Translations under genes and position numbers: made by a program
Assembly: GCF_001434135.1 (NCBI RefSeq)
Contig: NZ_AZEB01000010.1
Coordinates: 1 to 64,000 of the forward strand
Length of the DNA stretch: 64,000 nucleotides
Origin: Lentilactobacillus kisonensis DSM 19906 = JCM 15041
GTDB lineage: Bacteria; Bacillota; Bacilli; Lactobacillales; Lactobacillaceae
Direction: 5' to 3'
In this document: in pieces, positions 42,817-51,514 of the stretch
Position numbering within the stretch: position 1 is the first letter of the stretch
How the letters are laid out: each line of letters begins with the position of its first letter
Notes under the pieces: generated by a model
What the model was told of the DNA's origin: nothing
The model's database searches: none
Seen by the model: the letters and a program-made list of their open reading frames with translations, nothing else

Positions 42817-44034
42817 TTAGGACTGTTCCGTTACTTTTGCTCGTTGACCTACTCCAATCGTTTCCTTAATCGCATCCCCTAACCGTTTAATACCAACCTT
42901 AATCTGGTCTTCTGACATGTTTGAGAAATTCAATCTAAAGGTTCCTGGGGTCACCTTGTCTGGGTAGAACGGCTCTCCTGGTACGAAGGCAACGTTATGG
43001 CCGACGCACGTCTTGAATAATTCAATGGTATCAATATCACCCGGCACTTCGACCCAGATGAACAGGCCACCTTGGGGATGACTGTAATGAACCCCCGCTG
43101 GGAATGATTTTTCAATTGCAGCCATCATCACCTTTTCTCGCTGGCGGTAAACGTTACGAATTTTACTGATATGGTCATCAATATCGTTATCTGCCATAAA
43201 CTGAGCAACGATATACTGTGTTAAATTATCAGAATGAACATCGGCAGACTGCTTCATCAAGCTGTATTTAGGCATCAAATCCTTGTTCATGACCATCCAG
43301 CCCAACCGCAACCCTGGTGCTAAGATCTTCGAGAAGGTGCTCAAATAAATTACCCGATCCTCAGTATCATAGTATTTAACCGGTTCAATATCATCACCAG
43401 CAAACCGAATTGCCCCGTACGGATCGTCTTCCATAATCATAATGTCAGCTTTATTAGCAATTTCGACCATTTGTTGGCGCCGTTCAGCGGTCATCGTCCG
43501 CCCGGTTGGATTTTGGAAGTTTGGAATGGTGTAAATAAACTTGGTATTTGGATTATCAGCGACGGCTTGTTGTAAATCGGCCATCTTCATGCCGTCATCA
43601 TCCATTTCAACCCCGACGATATGGGCACCATAGCTCTTAAAAACATCTAGGGCACATAGATAGGTCGGCTTTTCCACGATGACGGTATCACCCGGGTTAA
43701 CGAACATCTTAGCTGTTAGATCAATTGATTGCTGAGAACCAGTGGTGATCATGATATTGTCAACATCACAATTGATTCCCTGCCGATTCATTCGCTGGGT
43801 GATTTGGTTTCTTAAGTCGGGGTTGCCGATTGCCGAAGCGTATTGTAAAGCTGAGCGGCCGTTTTTATCAAAAACTTTATCAGCTGCTTGCTTTAATGCT
43901 TCAACCGGGAACAATTCGGGTGCGGGTAACCCACCCGCGAATGAGATAATATCAGGACTACCAGCAACCTTTAAAATATCGCCCACCGGATCGCTATCAC
44001 TTTTCGGAACTCGATTTGAAAACTGGAAACTCAT
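42817..44034 (-). CDS. PLP-dependent aminotransferase, LysN/ARO8-like
   Basis: 405 residues, fold-type I, MocR/2-aminoadipate-type group. Start SFAGGLPAPELFP, PLP site FSKILAPGLRLGW with the Schiff-base lysine, TYLCALDVF and IYTIPNFQNPTGRTMT. These enzymes transaminate branched-chain, aromatic or 2-aminoadipate-type amino acids. The ATG overlaps the preceding dehydrogenase stop by four bases (ATGA), so both proteins are made together. A T-box upstream of the pair links them to amino acid supply. Confidence 0.88.
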   Translation of the reverse strand: MSFQFSNRVPKSDSDPVGDILKVAGSPDIISFAGGLPAPELFPVEALKQAADKVFDKNGRSALQYASAIGNPDLRNQITQRMNRQGINCDVDNIMITTGSQQSIDLTAKMFVNPGDTVIVEKPTYLCALDVFKSYGAHIVGVEMDDDGMKMADLQQAVADNPNTKFIYTIPNFQNPTGRTMTAERRQQMVEIANKADIMIMEDDPYGAIRFAGDDIEPVKYYDTEDRVIYLSTFSKILAPGLRLGWMVMNKDLMPKYSLMKQSADVHSDNLTQYIVAQFMADNDIDDHISKIRNVYRQREKVMMAAIEKSFPAGVHYSHPQGGLFIWVEVPGDIDTIELFKTCVGHNVAFVPGEPFYPDKVTPGTFRLNFSNMSEDQIKVGIKRLGDAIKETIGVGQRAKVTEQS

Positions 44035-45038
44035 ACGCGAACACCTGCTTTCTTGTTACTATCGACGACATTTTCCTGTGGTTGATGGTACTTTCGCATC
44101 ATTTCAGCCATATGAACTTCGTGAACCACAAACTCGTGCGTGCGGCAGACGTAATCGTGCTGGCGGCCAATCTTGGCGATATAACCATTGATATAATCAA
44201 CTTCGGTTGGCCGACCCTTGGAAAAGCCTTGGTACATTGATGGGTAATGATACTTGTATTCCTTACTGACGGTGATAACGGAATCAACTTGTTCTTGACG
44301 GGTTGAAATGAGGTAAATACCCGCCCGTTCACAAGCATCGTAGGCTTCGTCAAATAACTGACGGGACATCTCCCGGACCCCTGGGTATTCGATAAACTGG
44401 CCCATCTGCATTTCAAACATGGTACAAAGAGTGTTTGTCACGGCATTGAAGACCACTTTTGACATACACATGCCCTCCCACTCATCGGCAAAAACTGGCC
44501 CTAATTTAGCTTTCGTAAAGTCATCAAAGATTGCTTGAGTGGTTGCATCCGGCTTTTCATTATTATAGCGGGCCATGTGCATCACTTCATCACCCTCAGC
44601 TCCCATAAAATCGATGTCTGCTGGGCCATCCATTCGCGTGGCAATCATCGCCGTGCCACAAATGATATTAGCTTTAGGGAAATAGGTCGCAATTTTTTCA
44701 AAATGTCCCATTCCGTTCATGGCTGAAAAGACATATTGGTCATCGTGGAAGATCCCAGCGGCACTATCCCGCGCTAATTCATCAGCTAACTGCATTTGCT
44801 TTTTAAACACAATCCAAACATCTGGGTGCCCCTGATATTCCTCTGGCCGATAAATATTGATGGGAATCACCCGTCTATTTTGGTGGTCACGAGCAACTGA
44901 GACGCCACCCTGTTCACGAATTTGCTTAATATTGGGTTCCCAGGTCTCGATGAAGTCAACGTCGACTCCGGCCTTTTCTTGTAACATTACGCCATACCTT
45001 ACTCCCATTGCGCCTGCGCCAATAATGCCGTACTTCAT
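44031..45038 (-). CDS. panE: Ketopantoate reductase-family 2-hydroxyacid dehydrogenase
   Basis: 335 residues. Rossmann GIIGAGAMGVRYGVML, and the ApbA C-terminal domain with KVVFNAVTNTLCTM (catalytic Lys and the N-T-L block) and SMYQGFSKGRPTEVDYINGYI, which is the PanE hallmark. In Lactococcus a PanE-type enzyme reduces branched-chain 2-oxo acids to hydroxyacids. The coupling to an aminotransferase suggests that function rather than pantothenate synthesis. AGGAGTGG before ATG 45038; repeat copy 7 lies just upstream. Confidence 0.85.
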   Translation of the reverse strand: MKYGIIGAGAMGVRYGVMLQEKAGVDVDFIETWEPNIKQIREQGGVSVARDHQNRRVIPINIYRPEEYQGHPDVWIVFKKQMQLADELARDSAAGIFHDDQYVFSAMNGMGHFEKIATYFPKANIICGTAMIATRMDGPADIDFMGAEGDEVMHMARYNNEKPDATTQAIFDDFTKAKLGPVFADEWEGMCMSKVVFNAVTNTLCTMFEMQMGQFIEYPGVREMSRQLFDEAYDACERAGIYLISTRQEQVDSVITVSKEYKYHYPSMYQGFSKGRPTEVDYINGYIAKIGRQHDYVCRTHEFVVHEVHMAEMMRKYHQPQENVVDSNKKAGVRV

Positions 45039-45064
45039 AATGACCACTCCTCTTATTTTTGATT

Positions 45065-45183
45065 AGGACAGCTGCGCAAAGCAATAATCTGCGTGTAAGC
45101 ACCTTTGAGAAAAATTCCAAACCCGGGAATTTCTTCCAGAGGAGACTTACACTCCGATCTCTAACCGCTTGGATACGCTCACT
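45065..45183. repeat. Hairpin repeat copy 7 (type A, inverted orientation)
   Basis: Here the TAGGACAGCTGCGCAAAGC end comes first and the GCTTGGATACGCTCACT end last. Upper arms are CCTTTGAG and TCCAGAGG. It fills the space between the T-box terminator and the panE-like start codon, so it is transcribed whenever the T-box reads through. Confidence 0.9.
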
Positions 45184-45193
45184 TAAAACCAAC

Positions 45194-45478
45194 TAAAAAA
45201 TGCCCTCTGGTTATTAAAACCAAAGGACGTTAAGTTCAACGTGGTACCACCTTAATTTGAATTACCCTTACAAGTAATTCCTCTTAACCCACAAGAAACG
45301 AATTCTTAGGGGCTGCATGTTAATGGGTGCCACCATTTCACCTCGAAAAGTGAACTTACTTGGATCGATCTTTTGCCTTCACAGTTTTAATACCTTCACA
45401 CCAAATCGGTACTCTCTTTGTAAAACTGTAACGCGACTCCATCGACTCAAATCATTTAGTCGTATTTAAATGTTGAAT
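45194..45478 (-). ncRNA. T-box leader of the panE-aminotransferase operon
   Basis: Minus strand carries TTAAGGTGGTACCACG (about 45241-45256), with the antiterminator/terminator pair CGTCCTTTGGTT and AACCAGAGGGCATTTTTT (45194-45230). Stem I includes AAGAGAGTACC and GGTATT apical features, flanked by CAGTTTTA and TAAAACTG arms. The specifier side of the loop reads TGAAGGCAAAAG; I cannot decide the codon. Predicts induction by an uncharged tRNA. Confidence 0.88.
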
Positions 45479-45480
45479 GA

Positions 45481-45510
45481 AGTGTAGCTCCTTAGAGATG
45501 ATCCTGTCAA
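45481..45510 (-). promoter_or_regulatory. Promoter of the second T-box transcript
   Basis: TTGACA (45505-45510) and TACACT (45481-45486) on the minus strand, spacer 18 bases. Confidence 0.75.
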
Positions 45511-45679
45511 CACCTTTTTTAAAATTTCATTAGGGCAGTCTCATCAAAATGCCATTTTACCAACGGTTTAAGTTCAATTATTTTTTATCACTTAGTTACT
45601 ATTGCAGGTGCTTTGGCAGTATCGCTAATTTCCGTTATACTTTATACAGCATTACATTTCAAAAAATGAGGTGAGTTAA

Positions 45680-45850
45680 GTGAGAATCCTAGTGACCATT
45701 GCCAGTGTGGTTTCACTAATCCTTTGTTTAGGGGCAATGGCGTTTTTGGCAGTGGGGAAAAACCAGATTGCCTTTGCTTTTCTAATCATCGGCTTAGTCA
45801 TCATGATTATTAATATGTTCTTCTCAAGAAGAATTAACAAACCTCGATAG
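45680..45850 (+). CDS. 56-residue two-helix membrane protein
   Basis: GTG start with GAGGTGA five bases upstream. Helices TIASVVSLILCLGAMAFLAV and FAFLIIGLVIMIINMFF, ending in a basic tail RRINKPR. The frame is coherent for a small membrane protein; family not recognised. It stands alone between the T-box promoter and the acetyltransferase gene. Confidence 0.65.
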   Translation: MRILVTIASVVSLILCLGAMAFLAVGKNQIAFAFLIIGLVIMIINMFFSRRINKPR

Positions 45851-45971
45851 CAATCAAGGTTTTCGATTTTTGAATTGTGGTTTGCGTTTTAACAACCATT
45901 TAAATTGTAATTAGTTGCCAATCAACCAAGATTTGTTTCACAATGGAGACGTCACAAAGGTGGGGAAATTT

Positions 45972-46499
45972 ATGATGTTAATCAGAACAATTCGCCAAGA
46001 AGATTACTCAGCAGTGGCTGATCTGCTTAGGACGACGTTTTCTAAAACGGCCAATGGTTATCGTAATGAGGCCGAACTCGTTGGTAACATTCGCTTAGAT
46101 CCTTCCTATCACAAAAAGCTAGAAGTCGTCGCCGATGATGACAATCAAATCATCGGTCACGGTTTACTAAGCGAAATCAAGGTGATTAACGCTGCCAACT
46201 CGTTTACAGGTCTCTGCCTAGCTCCGTTAGCTGTTCAACCAAACTTTCAGAAGTCTGGAATCGGAACTGCTATCATCAATGAACTTGAGAACCGGGCAAT
46301 TAACCAGGGATACAAGTTTATCAGCGTTCTTGGTTGGCCAGAATACTACCCGAGGTTTGGTTATCATAAAGCTAGTGATTATGGGATTAAGCCGCCATTC
46401 CCCGTTCCAAACGAAACTTATATGGTCAAACAGCTTGTTCCAAATGGCTTAAGTAACGTCAACGGAACGGTTAGATATCTAGAAGCCTTTAATCGATAA
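45972..46499 (+). CDS. GNAT N-acetyltransferase (YhbS-like)
   Basis: 175 residues. IRTIRQEDYSAVADLL start, acetyl-CoA loop VQPNFQKSGIGTAIINE (motif Q/R-x-x-G-x-G/A), then FISVLGWPEYYPRFGYHKASDYGI, the predicted N-acetyltransferase YhbS pattern. AGGTGGGG before adjacent ATGs at 45972 and 45975. Substrate unknown. Confidence 0.87.
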   Translation: MMLIRTIRQEDYSAVADLLRTTFSKTANGYRNEAELVGNIRLDPSYHKKLEVVADDDNQIIGHGLLSEIKVINAANSFTGLCLAPLAVQPNFQKSGIGTAIINELENRAINQGYKFISVLGWPEYYPRFGYHKASDYGIKPPFPVPNETYMVKQLVPNGLSNVNGTVRYLEAFNR

Positions 46500-46503
46500 C
46501 GCC

Positions 46504-46542
46504 AAAAAATCTGGTCTGCCAAAATGGCAGCCAGACTTTTTT
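46504..46542. terminator. Bidirectional terminator
   Basis: AAAAAATCTGGTCTGCCA with TGGCAGCCAGACTTTTTT, A-run on one side and U-run on the other. It serves the acetyltransferase (plus) and the TDT transporter (minus), which converge here. Confidence 0.88.
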
Positions 46543-46571
46543 GTGATTATTTTTATCAAATTGGATTTCTA

Positions 46572-47555
46572 CTACTTACCAACCGTCTCATCGTCTGATG
46601 TTATGACCTTTTTACTCTGAAACCCTTCAACTGCAAGTTTTAACAAAAATTTCCCATAGCGGACAACGACAAATGCCACCATAACCGTTGCCAAGGTAAT
46701 TTCCACGTCAACGACAGTGCCAATGACTGCATTTAGCCCATTTGCCAGGTTGAAGCTGTGATTCCATAAATTTAACGCGGTAGCTGAGATAACCAGCGGG
46801 AATGTGAACGCCCCAAAGCTTGGATAGAATGACAATTTGACGTACTTCAAAATTTTGATCAACGTTCCCCAATATAATCCCTGTGCTAACAATACCATGA
46901 CTAATGAAAATCCCCATGAAGGTGATTGTGCCATTGATAAATAACCAGTCAGACACAGTGAAGCCGGAGCTGCCATAATGGTCAATAGCGGTAAAGTTGC
47001 TTCAAACATGAATTCCCGTCTAAGCAGACGGATACAAACGATCGGCAATAGGATTGCGTACAAACCTAGTGATAGCCATAAGACCGGCCCACCAATTGCG
47101 GGGATAAACGCACTGGCCGTTACCGGAATGACCCCAATCCCGACAAAAGTCACAAACCAACTTGGATAAACGTGATCCAATTGAACAGAAGGCCGCAACA
47201 AGTGACGATAAATGAAATAGCCCATAATCACAAACTGCAAAACAATGGCTGTTAGCCAGACCACCATTGCGACAATTGGCAATCCCCAAGCCTTCAAAAA
47301 CGTGCTGATAATCATCAACGACATCGTAAAAGTGGGTGCAACCGACGCAATCACTGGATCATTTAAATCCATCAAGCTATTTTTAAAATGAACACTAATT
47401 TTGGCAATTATTAATAGGATCAAGAATAAGGACAAGATGCCTAAACCATTTCCGGCGACTGGGAATCCGATTGCTTTGAACAAGTTTCCTAATGACGCAA
47501 TCCCGAGGATTAAGCCACATAATGGTAATGGTAATTTTTCTAAGAATAATTTCAT
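46572..47555 (-). CDS. TDT-family transporter (tellurite resistance/dicarboxylate type)
   Basis: 327 residues, ten helices. N-terminus LPLPLCGLILGIASLGNLF (typical G-L-A-L-A start of the TDT/SLAC1-like channel family), PSWFVTFVGIGVIPVTAS, and SFYPSFGAFTFPLVISATAL. Such proteins export sulfite or dicarboxylates, or confer tellurite resistance. Divergent from a LysR regulator, a common arrangement for TDT genes. A hairpin repeat lies in its leader. Confidence 0.87.
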   Translation of the reverse strand: MKLFLEKLPLPLCGLILGIASLGNLFKAIGFPVAGNGLGILSLFLILLIIAKISVHFKNSLMDLNDPVIASVAPTFTMSLMIISTFLKAWGLPIVAMVVWLTAIVLQFVIMGYFIYRHLLRPSVQLDHVYPSWFVTFVGIGVIPVTASAFIPAIGGPVLWLSLGLYAILLPIVCIRLLRREFMFEATLPLLTIMAAPASLCLTGYLSMAQSPSWGFSLVMVLLAQGLYWGTLIKILKYVKLSFYPSFGAFTFPLVISATALNLWNHSFNLANGLNAVIGTVVDVEITLATVMVAFVVVRYGKFLLKLAVEGFQSKKVITSDDETVGK

Positions 47556-47577
47556 ATTTTTTCTCCTGTCCTAATAA

Positions 47578-47697
47578 AGTGAGCGGAGTCAGGCGCTTAG
47601 AAACCGGAATATAAGTCTCCTTGGGTAGAAATCTCTGGTTTTGAGATTTTTGCCCAAGGTGCTTATATGGAGGTTTCTGCCTGGCGCAACTGTCCTA
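47578..47697. repeat. Hairpin repeat copy 8 (type A)
   Basis: Ends AGTGAGCGGAGTCAGGCGC and GCCTGGCGCAACTGTCCTA. Private arms: AATATAAG with CTTATATG, and CCTTGGGTA with TGCCCAAGG. Located between the TDT gene and the LysR promoter region. Confidence 0.92.
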
Positions 47698-47789
47698 TTT
47701 GATGATTTTCATTATACCGACTGTGATACAATAAATAAAATCAATAATATCAATATTTATTATAAGGGAACTTTATAGGTGATGATTAA

Positions 47790-48620
47790 ATGTTTAAATT
47801 TTTAGAAACTTTCATGGTGGTTTACCGAACCCACAGCTTCTCATTAGCGGCCCAGCAGCTTTTCATTACCCAGCCGACTGTATCCAATCAAATCAAGCAG
47901 TTGGAATCGCAACTACATACAGAACTATTCGAGCGCAAGAGCCGCCGAGAAAGTGTCCCAACCCCGGCCGCAGATATTTTGTATAAACGCAGCGCCAAAA
48001 TTCTAGATGATTGGCATGATATTCATACAGAAATTGTCGACTTGCAAGCCAGCAAGAAAGCTCACGTGCGCTTTGGGATCTCCCAAACCATTTCGCGCAT
48101 CTTATTTGCGAAAATTGCTAACCAATTGAATTTAACCGAACCCCACATTAACTACGACGTGACCGTTTCAAATTCTGAAGGAGTCTTAACCCAGCTGGAA
48201 GACTACCAAATTGACTTGGGGATCATTGAGAAACCCTTGGTAACCGAACACGTTAAACGGATATCAATTGGCAAGGACCAGCTGGTTAAGGCTGGCACCC
48301 CAACTGGTACGTGGATTACTCGTGAGGCGGGATCTGGAATTGGCTACTACACGGAACAATACTTTAGGGAAGCCGACATCCAACCCATTCGGCTCATCCA
48401 CGTGAACAACAGTGGCTTAATTCGCCGGATTGTCTCAACCGGCGTCGGCCAAGCACTGCTTTCTTCTCGAGACGTTCCAGAAAACGTTCAGGTAGAAACT
48501 TTAGGCAATACGTTTATTCGCGATTTCTATTTATTAGTCCGTGATGAAGATCTGCAAGTACCACTCTTAACGTCCGTAACTGAATTAATTACCCAGGTTT
48601 CTAAAAAAATGACTATTTAA
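47790..48620 (+). CDS. LysR-family transcriptional regulator
   Basis: 276 residues. N-terminal wHTH FLETFMVVYRTHSFSLAAQQLFITQPTVSNQIKQLESQLHTELFERKSR and a LysR substrate-binding domain (VRFGISQTISRILF, VSNSEGVLTQLEDYQIDLGII). Divergent TDT gene is the probable target. The 47720-47765 region is very AT-rich with AATAAAT and ATTTATT as possible LysR-box halves, but I do not call a site. Confidence 0.9.
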   Translation: MFKFLETFMVVYRTHSFSLAAQQLFITQPTVSNQIKQLESQLHTELFERKSRRESVPTPAADILYKRSAKILDDWHDIHTEIVDLQASKKAHVRFGISQTISRILFAKIANQLNLTEPHINYDVTVSNSEGVLTQLEDYQIDLGIIEKPLVTEHVKRISIGKDQLVKAGTPTGTWITREAGSGIGYYTEQYFREADIQPIRLIHVNNSGLIRRIVSTGVGQALLSSRDVPENVQVETLGNTFIRDFYLLVRDEDLQVPLLTSVTELITQVSKKMTI

Positions 48621-48625
48621 ACGTC

Positions 48626-48674
48626 AAAAGAAGGTGGCAGTTACATCTTAATCGATGCGGTCGCCTCCTTTTTT
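48626..48674 (+). terminator. Terminator after the LysR gene
   Basis: AAAAGAAGGTGGC pairs imperfectly with GCCTCCTTTTTT, ending in a six-base U-run, just after the LysR stop. Confidence 0.7.
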
Positions 48675-48794
48675 GATAACAAACTGGACGGACATATCAC
48701 CAATGGGGAAAATGTTGGCTGCTATTCCTTACGTCCTTTGGATATTCCCTTAAATCAAGCTTTTTCTGTTACATCTCTCTTTGAGGATAAAAAT

Positions 48795-48822
48795 AGTGCT
48801 GAACGCGGGCACATTCAGCACT
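48795..48822 (-). terminator. Terminator after hom-lysC
   Basis: Perfect nine-base stem AGTGCTGAA / TTCAGCACT; on the minus strand it is followed by ATTTTTATCC. It lies about 80 bases after the aspartokinase stop. Confidence 0.8.
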
Positions 48823-48904
48823 AACCAGAAAACGGCAATGATTAACTTAATCGTTATTGGAAGAGGCGGTCAACCATTTAGCTTGAAGAAACGGTCGGCC
48901 AAAA

Positions 48905-50230
48905 TTAAATCGCCATTCTGAGTTTTTTAGTCTTCGAATTAATATTCCGATAAATCTTTTTGATCGTTTTTTCGTAATCTTTGTTAGCAACCCCAAAAAC
49001 CACCTTGATATCACTACCCTCTTGAATCACCAAGTGGACCTTAATTTGGCTATCGTTCAAGAAGTCTAAGATTTTCCCCGCATTGGCTGGCCGTTCACTG
49101 AGTTCATGTGAAACGGCGGCCACTAACGCAACGTCTTGATCCAACGTCACACTGTCCAGGTCACATTTCTTAAGGGCAGTTAGGATGGCATTGAGTTGAC
49201 CAGCTAATTGGTCTTTCTTTACTAGGAAACTAAACGAATCTGTTCCTGACGATACATATTCAAATGGCACATTAAATCGCTGAATTTCAGAAAAAACCTT
49301 TGCCATAATATCAAATCGCTTATTTAATTGATACTTTTTGATTGAAATAATGACATAGTCTTTCTTACCAGCAACCCCAGTTACCAATTGATCCTGATCG
49401 CGGTGAACCGTCTTCTCGACGAGCGTGCCATCTTCTTCTGGATGATTTGTATTCAAGATAGCGATTGGGATCTGGCGTTGCTCAACCGGCTTAATGGCCT
49501 CTTCTTGAAACACACTGACACCCATGTACGATAATTCTTGCAATTCGTCGTAAGTGAGTTCATTAATTCGCCGGGAATGATCAACAATCCGGGGATCCGC
49601 CATCTTGATACCAGAAACGTCTGTCCAGTTTTCGTACAAGTCAGCATCCACCAAATTTGCCAGAACAGCCCCGGAAACGTCGCCGCCACCACGAGCCATA
49701 ATATGAATTTGACCTGTTTCGTCGACCCCATAAAAGCCGGGAACAACAATTTGGGTATTAACGCTTAGAAAATCCCGAAGCCGGTTAATTGATTCACCGT
49801 AATTAACCTTGTGACCATCAAAGACTAGGAAGCGGGCAGCGTCGATGAATTGAAATCCTAAGAAGTCGGCCATCAGCTTAGCGGTTAAAAACTCACCCCG
49901 CGATACCAAATAATCATGACTGCAATTTTCAATGCGCTTTTCGATTTTCTGTAAATCATTTTCAATTGCAACGTTTAAGCCTAATGCATCCCGAATCCCC
50001 ACGAAACGCCGCTCAATGTGTTTAAAAACGGGGCGATAATCTTCACCGGCATCCCTTAACTTTTCAACTTCAATTAACAAGTCAGTTACTTTAATTGACT
50101 CAGTTGCACTTTTACCAGCTGCACTCACAACGACAACCCGCCGGTCAGCATTTGCTTCAACAATCTCTCGGACCTTTTTGAACTGACCCGCATCAGCTAC
50201 TGAACTGCCACCAAACTTTGCTACTTTCAT
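48905..50230 (-). CDS. lysC: Aspartate kinase
   Basis: 441 residues. Start KVAKFGGSSVADAGQF (kinase nucleotide loop), VVVSAAGKSATESI, SRGEFLTA, VPGFYG, MARGGGDVSGAVLANLVDADLYENWTDVSGI, all aspartokinase motifs; two ACT-type modules close the protein (SIKKYQLNKRFDIMAKVF and HELSERPANAGKILDFL). Catalyses the first step from aspartate to threonine, methionine and lysine. Follows hom with a four-base overlap and diverges from thrC. With thr genes around it, it probably serves threonine synthesis, and its own ACT parts suggest feedback control. Confidence 0.95.
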   Translation of the reverse strand: MKVAKFGGSSVADAGQFKKVREIVEANADRRVVVVSAAGKSATESIKVTDLLIEVEKLRDAGEDYRPVFKHIERRFVGIRDALGLNVAIENDLQKIEKRIENCSHDYLVSRGEFLTAKLMADFLGFQFIDAARFLVFDGHKVNYGESINRLRDFLSVNTQIVVPGFYGVDETGQIHIMARGGGDVSGAVLANLVDADLYENWTDVSGIKMADPRIVDHSRRINELTYDELQELSYMGVSVFQEEAIKPVEQRQIPIAILNTNHPEEDGTLVEKTVHRDQDQLVTGVAGKKDYVIISIKKYQLNKRFDIMAKVFSEIQRFNVPFEYVSSGTDSFSFLVKKDQLAGQLNAILTALKKCDLDSVTLDQDVALVAAVSHELSERPANAGKILDFLNDSQIKVHLVIQEGSDIKVVFGVANKDYEKTIKKIYRNINSKTKKLRMAI

Positions 50231-51408
50231 TTTGCTGCCCCTTCCCGTTTCTCTGGTAAACTTGCCATAAAAGCCGTTTCGTCTTTTTGTAAAACCCGCT
50301 TCATCAACCGGTGCATTTCCCCAACCGGAACGTTATGAACCACTAGGTAGTCGCCCCGGACGACTGGCTCAAATCGTTTAAATAATTGCGAACAATCAAT
50401 TTCGGTTCTAACGATGTAGTTATTTTTGGTTAAATCTGAACGGTACTTGAACGTGCTCTTAAATTCCCGCTTGAGATGTTCCTTGTTTTGAAAAATATCT
50501 AAAATGTCTTGAATAACGGCGTTGGCGGTCGGTAGTTGACCAGCTCCCTGGCCCATAAATTTCAAAACACCGATCGTTTTGCCATGAAGTGAGATTAAGT
50601 TGTAATTATCCGTTGTGTGGGCTTCCAGTGCATCACCATAGTACAAAGTCGGCTCAACAACGTAATCAAAGGCGTTGCCAACTTGATGACTAATCCCCAT
50701 CAACTTGACCGTCATTCCCAGTTGATCAAAATGAGCCATATCATCCTCAGTGATGTTTCTAATCCCAAAGATTGGCAGCTCGCCGTCTGGCTTAATGAAT
50801 AGATCATAGGCAATGTCAACGCTGATACATAGCTTATTGGCAACGTCAATACCGTCAATATCAGCACTGGGATCAGCTTCAGCGTACCCTAACTGCTGCG
50901 CCTGCATTAATACGTCATTAAACGGTTCGCCGGTGCGGTGCATTTGGTCAAGGATAAAATTAGACGTACCGTTAAAAATTCCCTGAATCTTATTAACGTC
51001 ATCAATCCGCAATGCCCGCTCTAACCCTTGGATCCAAGGAATGCCGCCGCCAACACTAGATTCAAAGTAGAACTTAACGCCATTTTCCTTGGAAACTTTG
51101 GTAAATTCAGCCATGTACTGAGCAATGACAGCCTTATTAGCGGTAATCACGTGCTTCTTATGCTTGAGCGCCGCGATTATGTATTGATGCGCTGGTTCAA
51201 TGCCGCCAAGTACTTCAACGACCACGTCAACATCTTTATCATTTAAAATAGCATCAATATCATCCGTCATTTCCGGCAAATCAGGCTTTTTATTTTTTCT
51301 AATTAAAATATGCTTAACGTGGAGGTTTTGGGTCTGCCGGTTGGCCTGGTTAATAATTTTATAAACCCCGGTACCAACTGTTCCGAACCCTAATATTGCG
51401 ATATTCAA
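50227..51408 (-). CDS. hom: Homoserine dehydrogenase
   Basis: 393 residues. Rossmann GFGTVGTGVYKII, then DVDVVVEVLGGIEPAHQYI, the active-site region SSVGGGIPWIQGL and FNGTSNFILDQM, and QAQQLGYAEADPSADIDGIDVANKL, the standard Hom signatures. The C-terminal part after residue about 320 is short and poorly conserved compared with the roughly 430-residue Bacillus enzyme and its ACT domain, so allosteric control may differ. Reduces aspartate semialdehyde to homoserine. Confidence 0.95.
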   Translation of the reverse strand: MNIAILGFGTVGTGVYKIINQANRQTQNLHVKHILIRKNKKPDLPEMTDDIDAILNDKDVDVVVEVLGGIEPAHQYIIAALKHKKHVITANKAVIAQYMAEFTKVSKENGVKFYFESSVGGGIPWIQGLERALRIDDVNKIQGIFNGTSNFILDQMHRTGEPFNDVLMQAQQLGYAEADPSADIDGIDVANKLCISVDIAYDLFIKPDGELPIFGIRNITEDDMAHFDQLGMTVKLMGISHQVGNAFDYVVEPTLYYGDALEAHTTDNYNLISLHGKTIGVLKFMGQGAGQLPTANAVIQDILDIFQNKEHLKREFKSTFKYRSDLTKNNYIVRTEIDCSQLFKRFEPVVRGDYLVVHNVPVGEMHRLMKRVLQKDETAFMASLPEKREGAAK

Positions 51409-51452
51409 CGTGACAACCTCCCCATCAATTTGTGTTCACAGATAATAAACAC

Positions 51453-51481
51453 TTGTTTTTCTAATGAAAACAGATTATCAT
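51453..51481 (+). promoter_or_regulatory. Candidate thrC promoter
   Basis: TTGTTT (51453-51458) and TATCAT (51476-51481) with a 17-base spacer, 34 bases before thrC. The gap of 106 bases also must hold the opposing hom promoter. Confidence 0.5.
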
Positions 51482-51514
51482 AGTAATCACAGAAATGCAA
51501 GGAGTTAACAGCAA

